Shown here piece by piece: positions 10,001-18,032 of a stretch of 64,000 nucleotides of DNA. This stretch comes from an uncultured Dokdonia sp. (GTDB lineage Bacteria > Bacteroidota > Bacteroidia > Flavobacteriales > Flavobacteriaceae). Numbering within the stretch: the first letter of the stretch is position 1; the number at the start of each line of letters is the position of its first letter. Both the position numbers and the translations under genes were made by a program. Below the pieces are notes generated by a model that worked only from the letters and a program-made list of their open reading frames with translations, was not told where the DNA came from and ran no database searches. The DNA lies in assembly GCA_947503305.1 (NCBI GenBank), contig CANNDF010000004.1:1-64000 (forward strand). Direction: 5' to 3'.

Positions 10001-10207
10001 CCCAAAGACAAAGCATTACATAATGCAAAGCTTACCTATATTGAAAATGAAGAATTGACAGCACCTTATTTTTGGGCTGCATTTATACCCGCAGGCAATA
10101 TGGAGCCTATGTCATTCGAACCTTCTAATAACATATATATATTATTGGGAGCAGGAACCTTCTTACTATTGATGCTTGCGTTTTTTTGGTATAGAAAAAG
10201 AACTTAG
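7076..10207 (+). CDS. Exported TPR-CHAT domain protein (caspase-like protease)
   Basis: The 1043-residue protein has a signal peptide (ending near LSVAQQ) and tetratricopeptide repeats over about residues 40-450. A linking helical part follows, then a CHAT domain over about 700-1010. The catalytic pair of the caspase-like fold is present: His871 in HLSTHAK and Cys920 in LSACETG, followed by the usual GEGVISLARAF and SLWNVND. A last transmembrane helix (about 1018-1036) ends in basic residues. This topology puts the repeats and protease outside the cytoplasm, anchored in the inner membrane. It is the third gene of an operon with a sigma factor and a TPR membrane protein. The substrate is unknown. 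Confidence 0.88.
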   Translation: MSKHYNYSLFLKRFLTILFFAIIHLSVAQQNEKTKALKMVDSASRLLDDELYQDALKVNSKAKELLDTNEVIDTTLARVYRIFGAAYLKARKIDSAAYYSNKALRILNKNGLETKELGLVLYILGTVDAMQNKHESALDKLGRAIVINENTFGKEHLKTAVAYGNIAIVYKRQKKLDLALEYNLKALNVYLLYHDENDPIVSKYYNNIGNVYYERGYNKKAKYYYEKSVKIITKTHGDKHVSLAPMYVNLSNMYFNTYNYNKCIDYSLKSIEIYKRYGVNHSRLAPPYNTLGVAYNEIGNYEKALEFLEKSEEIIDKNPKTSISKHYVYNSLSKTYRSIGDYEKELYYLELSRDIILNRYDENYEDLVVVYMNLSRAYRHLSNYDKALHYAKKSLSLMKQDSKKEGGLAYIEVIRTYFHKEDYKMARRYLDTLSTSLGFNDKNEEIFHSINFLSARRSFLETLGNYYELVQHTDPVTYLDSLRHVDKRFIAFQDFIIENSFGEKTENIYIGGAHHLYEEGISHILEKGDKKEINEAFKISELVKSRKLLESFYKENAIKISGIPQELLDKDEDLNIEFSRLEKTQYEISNSSVPNDSVLVAINDKIFKNKQEREEITTLFKKEYPNYYQLIHDNNVVDIAQVQKFLKNKQSLVEYFMGEEQLFIFVINKDSYLLKKVEIDSSFNDTVEQLRDGIYNYWSQKEKVNNNSDNPNKLYVEAAYTLYNTLIAPVEKELSENVIIVPDGELSFIPFDALLTERVNQEINTRKLPYLLKKYTISYSYSATLLDQINAREPEGLNDKIIAFAPEFKSEDTYTTIAMRRNGLGRLKYNIPEVETISDLIKTDIYKSDAATKINFVKNSKNYKIIHLSTHAKANDTYGDYSYIAFDNGNDSIPEVEDKLYVKELYNLDLNADMVVLSACETGVGEIKKGEGVISLARAFTYAGAQSTVTSLWNVNDAQTSKLMELFYINIKDGLPKDKALHNAKLTYIENEELTAPYFWAAFIPAGNMEPMSFEPSNNIYILLGAGTFLLLMLAFFWYRKRT

Positions 10208-10235
10208 GTTATACTGCAATAACTAAAAATAACAC

Positions 10236-10457
10236 TTAATCATTAAAGAGTGCTTTCATAAGTGTTTTTATTCCTTTGAACCCAAAATAGATAGCAGCAA
10301 TTAGGCATATAATTCCGATGCCAAGTACAGGAATAAATAGAGGATGATCTTGATTTTTAAAAGACGAATTAAGAATAAGCGGAGCAAGGATCAATAAAAA
10401 TAAAGTCCCCCCCATTGTTTTAATTCCTTTAAGTAATACTTCTTTATTTGTGCTCAT
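10236..10457 (-). CDS. Small two-helix membrane protein, DUF6095-like
   Basis: A 73-residue protein with two hydrophobic helices (about 14-32 and 41-60) joined by a short loop. It matches my memory of the DUF6095 family, which in flavobacteria is found next to murQ. Its start overlaps the 3' end of murQ by 14 bp, so the two are co-transcribed. Function is unknown; the link to cell-wall sugar recycling is from position only. Confidence 0.75.
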   Translation of the reverse strand: MSTNKEVLLKGIKTMGGTLFLLILAPLILNSSFKNQDHPLFIPVLGIGIICLIAAIYFGFKGIKTLMKALFND

Positions 10458-11259
10458 AGCTATCTATTGCATTACGTACACTCCCATATTTTAAAAGCAA
10501 TTCATTTGCCTTTTGTTCTTCAATCTTAAGTGCATTCATAATCATGCGTGTACCGCGATCAACAAGTTTGTTGTTACTCAGTTGCATATCGACCATTTTA
10601 TTACCTTTTACTTTTCCTAACTGAATCATCGTTGCTGTAGAAATCATATTGAGAACTAGTTTTTGAGCAGTTCCTGCTTTCATCCGTGAGCTACCCGTAA
10701 CAAACTCTGGTCCTACGATAACTTCTATAGGGTATGCTGCAGTCAATGATAGCGGACTTCCTGCATTACAAGTAATACAACCAGTACCTATCCCATGCGT
10801 ATTACAAGCTTCTAGTGCGCTAATGACATATGGGGTTGTTCCTGAAGCCGCAATGCCTATAACAAAATCTTTATCTGTAACTGCATATTCCTGAAGATCT
10901 TTCCATCCTTGTTCAGTACTGTCTTCTGCAAATTCTACGGCACTTCTGATTGCTGTATCTCCGCCTGCAATTAATCCAATTACAACATTATCTGAGACTC
11001 CAAAAGTAGGAGGACATTCTGAAGCATCTACAACTCCTAATCTGCCACTAGTGCCTGCCCCCATATAAAATAAGCGCCCTCCACTTTTTAATCTAGATAC
11101 TACCTGCTCTATAACAGTTGCAATCTCAGGTAAAGCCTTTTCTACAGCAAGAGGAACGGTTTTATCTTCGTTATTAATATTAGATAATAATTTCTCTATT
11201 GACATTTTTTCTAAATGATTGTAATAGGAATCTTCTTCTGTGGTTTTGGTAAATGACAC
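10444..11259 (-). CDS. murQ: N-acetylmuramic acid 6-phosphate etherase
   Basis: MurQ cleaves the lactyl ether of N-acetylmuramic acid 6-phosphate, giving N-acetylglucosamine 6-phosphate and D-lactate in peptidoglycan recycling. The 271 residues show the SIS (sugar isomerase) fold with FYMGAGTSGRLGVVDASECPPTFG near residues 65-90 and GSSRMKAGTAQKLVLNM near 190-205, both family signatures. Length is a little shorter than the usual 300. CAAAAGTA at 11279-11286 (TACTTTTG on this strand) is a possible -7 promoter element 20 bp before the start. It diverges from the glycosyl-glycerate operon. Confidence 0.93.
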   Translation of the reverse strand: MSFTKTTEEDSYYNHLEKMSIEKLLSNINNEDKTVPLAVEKALPEIATVIEQVVSRLKSGGRLFYMGAGTSGRLGVVDASECPPTFGVSDNVVIGLIAGGDTAIRSAVEFAEDSTEQGWKDLQEYAVTDKDFVIGIAASGTTPYVISALEACNTHGIGTGCITCNAGSPLSLTAAYPIEVIVGPEFVTGSSRMKAGTAQKLVLNMISTATMIQLGKVKGNKMVDMQLSNNKLVDRGTRMIMNALKIEEQKANELLLKYGSVRNAIDSYEHK

Positions 11260-11326
11260 AACTTATAATTTGATGTGTCAAAAGTAATCATTAAGCAGTA
11301 TATTTAAGAAGTAGAAATACATATTT

Positions 11327-12640
11327 ATGATTATTGACATACGCCAGCGTGCCATTGAAGTACTCGAGAATAATTGGAAAGATTATTTTACAATTCCCTG
11401 TGAGGGACTATACCCTTTTCAATGGAACTGGGACTCTGGTTTTATAGCATTAGGATGGATGCATATTGATTTAGAACGCGCTTTTACAGAAATAACATCT
11501 TTATTATCAGGTCAATGGGCCAATGGTTTTATACCACATATTATTTTTCATAACGACTCAGATACTTATTTCCCAGGACCTGAAATTCAAGCATCTCATG
11601 TAAGTATTCATGCGCCAGTTATTCCAACTTCAGGAATTACTCAACCACCCGTATTAGGTTTTGTTTTAGGAGAGTTGTACGCTTTCGCGAAAGCGGACTC
11701 AAGAACCCTTCTCTTTTTAAAAAAAGTATACGATGCTATTTATAACTACCATCATTATTTTTATACACATAGAGATCCGCATGGAGAAGGATTAGTCTAT
11801 ATCTGTCATAACTGGGAATCTGGTACAGACAACAGCCCAGTCTGGGATTCTATATGGGATACGATGGATTCACCAGCGTATGATTTAAAACGAAAAGATA
11901 ATCTTCATATAGCAGCAAGCCATAGACCAAGTAATCGTGAGTATCAACATTATATCCACCTTATAGAATTATTCAAAGAATGGAAATATGACGATGCTCT
12001 TATTACAGAAAAATCTCCTTTCTTAGTTCAAGATCCTTTGTTTAATGCAATGCTTATTGCATCTAATGAAAGCCTAATACAGATAGGAGAGATTTTAGGA
12101 AAAAATGATCAGGTAGCCCAATTGAAAACATGGAATACATTGAGTAGAAAAACCTATAATGATAAGTTATACAATAAAGAGTTAAAAGGTTATATTTATT
12201 ATGATTTGCGTAATGATAGGCCTATAAATCATATCTCTTCTTCTTCTTTTACAGCATTATTTGCAGGTATCCCTGACCAAGAGAGAGCGTCTGAGATTGT
12301 CAGTAATTTTGAAAAAGGGAGCTTTAGTGGCCCTAATGATGAGTATTTCTTATGCTCTTCTTTTAATCCGGTAAGTATACATTTTGATCCAAAACGTTAT
12401 TGGCGTGGACCCGTATGGATCAATTTAAACTGGCTTATCTATAGAGGATTGAAACGATATGAAAAAGAAAAACTAGCAGAAACCATTAAGAAGGATACAC
12501 TATATTTTATGAATACTTATGGCTTTTATGAATATTTTGACCCTCGTAAAACCGTTGATGCAGGATTAACTAAAGGATATGGAGGGGCTAATTTCTCATG
12601 GAGTGCTGCTCTTACATTAGATTTAATTTTAAATACGTAG
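11327..12640 (+). CDS. GH63-type hydrolase, probable glucosyl- or mannosylglycerate hydrolase
   Basis: This 437-residue cytoplasmic enzyme has the (alpha/alpha)6 barrel features of the mannosylglycerate/glucosylglycerate hydrolase branch of GH63. These are the start motif FQWNWDSGFIALGW, the acid-bearing HNWESGTDNSPVWD (Asp168) and, near the end, GFYEYFDP with the likely base Glu402 followed by GGANFSWSAA. Such enzymes split the compatible solutes glucosyl- or mannosylglycerate into hexose and glycerate. The next genes encode a symporter and a glycerate kinase, which supports this substrate class. The gap to the symporter gene is 4 bp. Residues 119-123 (AFAKA) are encoded by a copy of the palindrome. 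Glucose versus mannose cannot be decided. Confidence 0.8.
   Translation: MIIDIRQRAIEVLENNWKDYFTIPCEGLYPFQWNWDSGFIALGWMHIDLERAFTEITSLLSGQWANGFIPHIIFHNDSDTYFPGPEIQASHVSIHAPVIPTSGITQPPVLGFVLGELYAFAKADSRTLLFLKKVYDAIYNYHHYFYTHRDPHGEGLVYICHNWESGTDNSPVWDSIWDTMDSPAYDLKRKDNLHIAASHRPSNREYQHYIHLIELFKEWKYDDALITEKSPFLVQDPLFNAMLIASNESLIQIGEILGKNDQVAQLKTWNTLSRKTYNDKLYNKELKGYIYYDLRNDRPINHISSSSFTALFAGIPDQERASEIVSNFEKGSFSGPNDEYFLCSSFNPVSIHFDPKRYWRGPVWINLNWLIYRGLKRYEKEKLAETIKKDTLYFMNTYGFYEYFDPRKTVDAGLTKGYGGANFSWSAALTLDLILNT
11681..11694. repeat. 14-bp palindrome copy 2 (in GH63-type gene, AFAKA frame)
   Basis: Exact GCTTTCGCGAAAGC in the AFAKA reading frame, giving ELYAFAKADSR. Confidence 0.95.
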
Positions 12641-12644
12641 ATAG

Positions 12645-14291
12645 ATGAATTGGTTAGACATTACGATAGTAATTGTATATATCGTGTTTTTTTTAGGAAT
12701 GGGCTATTTCTTTAAGGATAATAAGGATGCTAAAGACTATTTTTTAGGAGGGCGTAGTATGGGGTGGTTTCCATTGAGTTTATCAACAATGGCTACTCAA
12801 TTATCTGCAATAAGCTTTATTTCGGCACCTGCATTTGTAGGTCTCAAACTTAACGGAGGTATGAAATGGCTTACGTTTGAATTTGCAGTACCACTAGCAA
12901 TGGCTTTTATTCTTTTGTTTATAATCCCTCCTCTATTTAGGTCAGGAGTTGTAAGTATCTACGAATTTATAGAACGCCGATTTGCACCTTCAACAAGATT
13001 GATTTTAAGTATCGTATTTCAAATAAGCAAAGCATTGGGAACTGGTGTAATGGTCTATACAATAGCCATTATTTTACAGGCAGTACTTGATATAGATTAT
13101 GTATATACAGTGTTGATTATAAGTGCTATAACCATTGTATATTCTTGGCAAGGCGGGATGAAAGCTGTTGTATGGGGAGATGCTATACAAATGATATTAC
13201 TCTTTGGAGGTCTTATTGTTTGTACCTATTATGGGTGGCAATTGATTCAAGATCATGGAGGACTGTCACAAGGGTTTGATCCAGAACGTTTAAAAGTAAT
13301 AGACTTTAATATGGGTATTGGAGCAGGTGAGGAGTATGGTTTATGGCCGATGATATTTGGAGGTTTTTTCTTATATGTCTCTTACTATGGATGTGATCAG
13401 TCTCAGGCACAACGAATGTTATCTGCAAAGAATGAGTCTACAATACGTCAGTTATTACTTGCCAATGGATTATTACGTTTTCCCGTTGTGTTGGTTTATT
13501 GTACTATGGGACTTTTTATAGGGGCATTACTGACAATGGCTCCGGATTTTATGACTGAGATAGCAGCAACTACTCAAAAGTATTTCCCAGCAGATTATGC
13601 GGCAACGGGTTATAAAGCAGATTTAATGATCCCTGTATTTATAACAAAATACTTACCTCATGGGTTTATAGGAATCTTAATGGTTGCTATACTTTCGGCA
13701 GCAATGTCTTCATTAAGCTCTACCGTAAATTCATTGTCTGCAGTATCTGTAGAAGATTTTTTTAATCGGGGTAAAGAAAAATTAAGTAATACAAAATACA
13801 TGCTTTATTCAAAAATTTCTGTTGTGTTTTGGGGAGTAGCGTGTATTGCCTGTTCATTTTTATTTGGAGGGAGTAAAAGTGCAGTGATAGAAATTATTAA
13901 TGCCATAGGATCTGTCTTTTATGGCCCTGTACTAGTTACTTTTATACTTGCTATTTTTTCAAAAAAAGTAAATCATATAGGAATGAATGTTGGAATTCTT
14001 ACAGCAGTAGGAATCAATTTAATCTTTTCAAAAACCATTCAAGGTCTTTTTCATATTGATCTAGGATTTGAGATTTTTTGGATATGGCTTAATGTTACAG
14101 GGGTCGTAATTGCACTTGTCGTTGCATATGTTGTGAGTGCGATGACGTCAAAAATTCCTGTTAAAACAGATACAGGCATTTCATTTGCAATTAAGAAAGA
14201 AGATTACCAACGAAATGAAGTATATATTTTATTAATCTTCTTTGTGGTTATTGTGGCTTTTGGGTTTTTAGTTCCTAAAATTTTTGGTTAA
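12645..14291 (+). CDS. Sodium:solute symporter (SSS/SLC5 family)
   Basis: A 548-residue membrane protein with about 13-14 transmembrane helices. The family pattern includes DYFLGGRSMGWFPLSLSTMATQLSAISFIS near residues 30-60 and the conserved ILSAAMSSLSSTVNSLS Na2-site region near 345-370. SSS transporters couple Na+ entry to uptake of sugars, organic acids or osmolytes. Lying between a glycosyl-glycerate hydrolase gene (4 bp upstream) and a glycerate kinase gene (1 bp downstream), it most likely imports the glycosyl-glycerate or a related solute. Substrate assignment is by context only. Confidence 0.88.
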   Translation: MNWLDITIVIVYIVFFLGMGYFFKDNKDAKDYFLGGRSMGWFPLSLSTMATQLSAISFISAPAFVGLKLNGGMKWLTFEFAVPLAMAFILLFIIPPLFRSGVVSIYEFIERRFAPSTRLILSIVFQISKALGTGVMVYTIAIILQAVLDIDYVYTVLIISAITIVYSWQGGMKAVVWGDAIQMILLFGGLIVCTYYGWQLIQDHGGLSQGFDPERLKVIDFNMGIGAGEEYGLWPMIFGGFFLYVSYYGCDQSQAQRMLSAKNESTIRQLLLANGLLRFPVVLVYCTMGLFIGALLTMAPDFMTEIAATTQKYFPADYAATGYKADLMIPVFITKYLPHGFIGILMVAILSAAMSSLSSTVNSLSAVSVEDFFNRGKEKLSNTKYMLYSKISVVFWGVACIACSFLFGGSKSAVIEIINAIGSVFYGPVLVTFILAIFSKKVNHIGMNVGILTAVGINLIFSKTIQGLFHIDLGFEIFWIWLNVTGVVIALVVAYVVSAMTSKIPVKTDTGISFAIKKEDYQRNEVYILLIFFVVIVAFGFLVPKIFG

Positions 14292-14292
14292 G

Positions 14293-15429
14293 ATGAAGAT
14301 ACTTCTTATTCCTGATAGTTTTAAAGACTCAATATCTGCCACATCTATCATTGAAGAATTGAGTAGTGGTTTTACAGAAGTAGATCCTTCTATAGAAATT
14401 GAGACCTGTATTGCCTCCGATGGAGGAGAAGGATTCCTTAGTTTTATACAACGTTATGTAGATACAGATACTATCCTCATGTCTACAGTAGATCCTCTAG
14501 GTAGGGATATAGAAGCTATGTATGCTTTCGCGAAAGCATATAAAACAGCATATATAGAACTTGCCAAAGCTTCAGGCTTGGAATTATTATCTATGGAAGA
14601 ACGCAATCCATTACATACCTCTACTTATGGAACAGGATTACAAATAAAAGATGCTATAGAACGTGGCGCCGAAAAAATCTACGTAGGATTAGGAGGGAGC
14701 GCTACAAATGATGGGGGAGCAGGAATGGCAGCAGCACTGGGATATGAATTTATAGATAAAAATAAAAATAAGATTAACCCTACAGGCAAAACACTTGAAA
14801 CACTCGATGCAATTGTATTACCTAAAGACATAAAGTTCCCAAAGATATATGCAATAAATGATGTAGATAATCCACTTACTGGAATAAATGGAGCCTCTTT
14901 TATTTATGCAAAACAAAAAGGAGCGACTTCAGAGGATATTGTGGATTTGGAGGCCAATATGGAACGCCTATTGATATGTGTCAAAAACGATTTAGGAAAA
15001 AATAATTTTTTACAACCAGGCGCTGGAGCTGCAGGAGGATCTGGATTTGGTCTTACCACTTTTTTTAATGCAGATTTTATATCGGGAGTTTCCTTTTTAA
15101 CAGAAATATCAGGTATTGAATCACTTATGGCAACTAAAGAACTTGACTGTATAATAACAGGGGAGGGGAGTATTGATACACAAACAATGAATGGGAAATT
15201 GGTCAAAGGAATCACTCAAAAAGCAAAAGGATATGCAATTCCTGTCTATGCTATTTGTGGTATAAACCAATTAGAATCTGAGGAAACAGAAAAAATGGGG
15301 TTAAAACATGTTTTTTCCATTATGGAGATAGCCCAATCAAAGAAAGATAGTTTTATAAACGCCCCTCTTTATATTAAGGAACTTTCTAAAAAACTATATA
15401 AAGTAATAAAAAAAGAGCTAAAGCATTGA
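14293..15429 (+). CDS. Glycerate kinase (GlxK/GarK type)
   Basis: The enzyme phosphorylates D-glycerate with ATP. This family usually makes 2-phosphoglycerate, feeding lower glycolysis. The 378 residues begin with MKILLIPDSFKDSISA, the family's usual N-terminus, so I take ATG 14293, one base after the preceding stop, rather than a TTG nine bases upstream. Other marks are GGEGF, VGLGGSATNDGGAGMAAALG near 135-155 and ITGEGSIDTQTMNGK near 290. As third gene of the operon it would consume glycerate released by the GH63-type enzyme. Residues 78-82 (AFAKA) come from a palindrome copy, just before the conserved IELAKASGLEL strand. Confidence 0.92.
   Translation: MKILLIPDSFKDSISATSIIEELSSGFTEVDPSIEIETCIASDGGEGFLSFIQRYVDTDTILMSTVDPLGRDIEAMYAFAKAYKTAYIELAKASGLELLSMEERNPLHTSTYGTGLQIKDAIERGAEKIYVGLGGSATNDGGAGMAAALGYEFIDKNKNKINPTGKTLETLDAIVLPKDIKFPKIYAINDVDNPLTGINGASFIYAKQKGATSEDIVDLEANMERLLICVKNDLGKNNFLQPGAGAAGGSGFGLTTFFNADFISGVSFLTEISGIESLMATKELDCIITGEGSIDTQTMNGKLVKGITQKAKGYAIPVYAICGINQLESEETEKMGLKHVFSIMEIAQSKKDSFINAPLYIKELSKKLYKVIKKELKH
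14524..14537. repeat. 14-bp palindrome copy 3 (in glycerate kinase, AFAKA frame)
   Basis: Exact copy, read as MYAFAKAYK in the glycerate kinase. Confidence 0.95.
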
Positions 15430-15529
15430 TTTTGATATACTTTAGAGCTATTTTAATTTTTAACGTTTCTTATTGCGTTTCTATCTCACTAATGTTAACT
15501 TTGTGTTACGTAGTATATGCAATGTCATT

Positions 15530-15820
15530 ATGAGTAATCTTACAGAAGTTATTGATTCTTTAGAAAATAGAATCAGCACTTTGTTATCACGTTATGAGGC
15601 GTTAAAACAAGAGCAACAACTTCTAGTAGAAAAGATAGATACTATTGAGAAAGAAAATTTACAACTCAAAGTAGATATAACAAATCAAAAAGAGGAGTTT
15701 ACAACACTCAAAACGGCAAATGCATTACTAGGCAGTAACGATTATAAGAGGGAAACCAAGCTCAAAATAAATGCTTTAATTAGAGAAATAGACGCTTGTG
15801 TAGTGTCACTTTCTGAATAA
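15530..15820 (+). CDS. Small coiled-coil protein upstream of zapA
   Basis: A 96-residue protein that is almost wholly heptad coiled coil (residues about 5-75, rich in Leu, Glu and Lys). I start it at the ATG at 15530 (MSNLTEVIDSLENR) because the in-frame extension upstream is hydrophobic and not coiled coil. It lies 8 bp before zapA and is surely co-transcribed. By position and form it may be a ZapB-like division partner, but there is no sequence signature to prove that. Confidence 0.75.
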   Translation: MSNLTEVIDSLENRISTLLSRYEALKQEQQLLVEKIDTIEKENLQLKVDITNQKEEFTTLKTANALLGSNDYKRETKLKINALIREIDACVVSLSE

Positions 15821-15828
15821 AAAATTTT

Positions 15829-16119
15829 ATGTCTGAAAAGCTTAAAATTAAATTATCGATTGCAGATCGTGTATATCCACTCACTATTCCTATGGAACAG
15901 GAAGAGGGATTACGTAAGGCGACAAAGAAGATTGAAGTCATGATTAAGCAATTTGAGCAAAGTTATGCCGTTAGAGATAAACAAGATGTACTTGCTATGT
16001 GCGCATTACAATTTGCATCTCAGGCCACCCAAAAAAATATAGATGACGATACAGATACTAAAGAAGCTCAGTCTCGCTTGCAAAAGCTAGTGACTCTTCT
16101 GGATGAAAGTGTGTCGTAA
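15829..16119 (+). CDS. zapA: Cell division protein ZapA
   Basis: ZapA binds and bundles FtsZ at the division site. The 96 residues follow the family plan: a short beta-rich head (KIKLSIADRVYPLTIPMEQEEGLRKA) and a long C-terminal helix for dimer coiled coil. The conserved ALQFAS segment is at about 61-66. Length is typical. It is followed by a 6S-like RNA and rny, an order also found in other Bacteroidota as far as I recall. Confidence 0.88.
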   Translation: MSEKLKIKLSIADRVYPLTIPMEQEEGLRKATKKIEVMIKQFEQSYAVRDKQDVLAMCALQFASQATQKNIDDDTDTKEAQSRLQKLVTLLDESVS

Positions 16120-16143
16120 ATGTTCTTTACATACAGCATATTA

Positions 16144-16312
16144 CTGCCTGCATTGGTCTTTTTTTGATAAACTCAACAGATATTTTTTTGTAAAGAGTGA
16201 ATCTGGATTGTAAAAGCGCGCCGTCTTCGTCACGGATTCTTGATCAGTCCTCTAGCTCTAATCCTTTTATTTAGGAGTTTATACAAAAACCCAACTAATG
16301 CAGGCTTTTTTT
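16144..16312 (+). ncRNA. ssrS: 6S-like RNA (6S-Flavo type candidate)
   Basis: The 300-bp gap between zapA and rny has no coding frame but folds as a 6S RNA would. The outer arms GCCTGCATTGGT (16146-16157) and ACTAATGCAGGC (16294-16305) close a stem over about 140 nt and are followed by a T run that ends the transcript. Inside, GAATC (16199-16203) and GATTC (16235-16239) enclose the hairpin CCGT/ACGG (16221-16235). 6S RNA binds the housekeeping RNA polymerase holoenzyme. Position next to zapA recalls the proteobacterial ssrS locus. The family call is by structure and place, not by alignment; both ends are approximate. Confidence 0.65.
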
Positions 16313-16317
16313 ATACC

Positions 16318-16419
16318 CTTATAATAAAAGGGATTTATCAAACTGAAAGGGTTTTTCCCTTATTATTAACCATCCGAATACTCTTTATATACTAGAGAGT
16401 ATTGATTATATATTGAACT
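16318..16419 (+). promoter_or_regulatory. rny leader region with inverted repeats
   Basis: Between the 6S-like RNA and rny lie several small inverted repeats: CCCTT/AAGGG pairs near 16317-16333 and 16346-16361, and an exact 8-bp pair, AATACTCT (16377-16384) with AGAGTATT (16396-16403), ending 16 bp before the rny start. The last could be a leader hairpin or an operator. No Shine-Dalgarno site is present. Confidence 0.4.
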
Positions 16420-17985
16420 ATGGAACATAACATACTTCTGTTTATAGTAGGTGTGATTGCACTTGCTATCGGTTTTTTGATAGCAAAATTACTAGAACGT
16501 AACAATGCATCTCAGGTGATTTCTCAAGCAAAGAAAAGCGCACAAGGAATTATCAAGGAAGCAAAGGTAGAAGCCGAAGCGACTAAGAAAGATAAGATAC
16601 TACAAGCTAAAGAAAAGTTTATAGAACTTAAAGCCGAGCATGAAAAAGTAATATTAAATCGCGATAAAAAAATATCTGAGGCCGAGAAGCGCACCCGCGA
16701 TAAGGAATCACAAGTCAGTAGTGAGTTATCACGAAATAAAAAATTAAATCAGGGGCTTGAAGATAAACTCAATGATTATAATGACCGTGTAGGATATCTT
16801 GATAAAAAGAAATCAGAAATAGATAAAGTACACAAGAGCATCGTACAGCAATTGGAAGTAATCTCAGGATTGCCAGCAGACGTAGCCAAAGAACAACTTA
16901 TAGAATCTCTTAAAGATCAGGCAAAAACGGATGCTATGGCACATATACAAAGTGCTATGGAAGAGGCAAAAATGACTGCAGAGCAAGAAGCAAGAAAAAT
17001 TGTAATCAGTACTATACAGCGTATAGGAACTGAAGAAGCTGTAGAAAACTGTGTTTCAGTATTTAACTTAGAGAGTGATGATGTAAAGGGCCGTATCATT
17101 GGTAGAGAAGGCCGTAATATACGTGCAATAGAAGCAGCAACAGGTGTAGAAATCATTGTAGATGACACGCCAGATGCAATTATATTATCTTGTTTTGATA
17201 GTGTACGCAGAGAGATTGCTCGTTTGTCATTACATAAACTAGTAACAGACGGACGTATACACCCTGCACGTATTGAAGAGGTCGTACGTAAAACGACAAA
17301 ACAAATAGAACAAGAAATTGTAGAAGTAGGAAAGCGTACAGTAATTGATTTAGGAATACACGGACTTCATCCAGAACTTATTAAAGCTGTAGGGCGTATG
17401 AAGTATCGATCTTCTTATGGTCAAAACTTGTTACAACACAGTAGAGAGGTTGCAAAATTATGTTCAGTAATGGCAGCAGAGTTAGGAGTAAACCCTAAGC
17501 TTGCTCGTCGTGCTGGATTATTACATGATATAGGTAAAGTACCAGATACGGAGACAGAAACACCACATGCAATCCTAGGAATGGAATGGGCAAAGAAGCA
17601 TGGGGAAAAACCAGATGTATGTAATGCTATAGGGGCTCACCATGATGAGATAGAGATGACTTCTTTATTATCACCTATTGTTCAGGTATGTGATGCGATA
17701 AGTGGAGCTCGACCTGGAGCTCGACGTCAAGTTTTAGACTCGTATATTCAACGATTAAAAGACCTTGAAGACATTGCTTTTGGATTTAGTGGTGTCAAAA
17801 AAGCATATGCGATCCAAGCAGGAAGGGAGCTTCGAGTTATTGTAGAAAGTGAAAAAGTAAATGATGAAAAAGCGGCAGCACTATCTTTTGAAATATCTCA
17901 GAAAATCCAAACAGATATGACCTATCCTGGACAAGTAAAAGTGACGGTGATACGCGAGACAAGAGCTGTAAATATCGCTAAGTAA
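16420..17985 (+). CDS. rny: Ribonuclease Y
   Basis: RNase Y is a membrane-tethered endoribonuclease that starts mRNA decay. The 521-residue protein has an N-terminal transmembrane helix (about 5-23), a long charged coiled coil (about 30-160), a KH domain (about 215-275, with [15 protein letters not shown]) and an HD domain (about 335-430) carrying the metal-binding LLHDIGKV and the later AHHDEIE. Length is typical of the family. It is closed by a strong terminator. A palindrome copy lies 7 bp after the stop. Confidence 0.96.
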   Translation: MEHNILLFIVGVIALAIGFLIAKLLERNNASQVISQAKKSAQGIIKEAKVEAEATKKDKILQAKEKFIELKAEHEKVILNRDKKISEAEKRTRDKESQVSSELSRNKKLNQGLEDKLNDYNDRVGYLDKKKSEIDKVHKSIVQQLEVISGLPADVAKEQLIESLKDQAKTDAMAHIQSAMEEAKMTAEQEARKIVISTIQRIGTEEAVENCVSVFNLESDDVKGRIIGREGRNIRAIEAATGVEIIVDDTPDAIILSCFDSVRREIARLSLHKLVTDGRIHPARIEEVVRKTTKQIEQEIVEVGKRTVIDLGIHGLHPELIKAVGRMKYRSSYGQNLLQHSREVAKLCSVMAAELGVNPKLARRAGLLHDIGKVPDTETETPHAILGMEWAKKHGEKPDVCNAIGAHHDEIEMTSLLSPIVQVCDAISGARPGARRQVLDSYIQRLKDLEDIAFGFSGVKKAYAIQAGRELRVIVESEKVNDEKAAALSFEISQKIQTDMTYPGQVKVTVIRETRAVNIAK

Positions 17986-17992
17986 TTAGTCC

Positions 17993-18006
17993 GCTTTCGC
18001 GAAAGC
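17993..18006. repeat. 14-bp palindrome copy 4 (intergenic, after rny)
   Basis: Exact copy, 7 bp after the rny stop and 26 bp before the terminator stem, so it would be part of the rny 3' untranslated region. Confidence 0.95.
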
Positions 18007-18032
18007 GAATACACTAATTCTATACACAAATA

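Noticed and set aside
5710-10207. TPR-CHAT protein as part of a type III-E CRISPR system
   Set aside because: No repeat array and no gRAMP/Cas7-11 gene are present, and the protein is exported.
14904-15215. Open frame of 103 codons on the minus strand in glycerate kinase
   Set aside because: Antisense to a conserved enzyme; composition typical of shadow frames.
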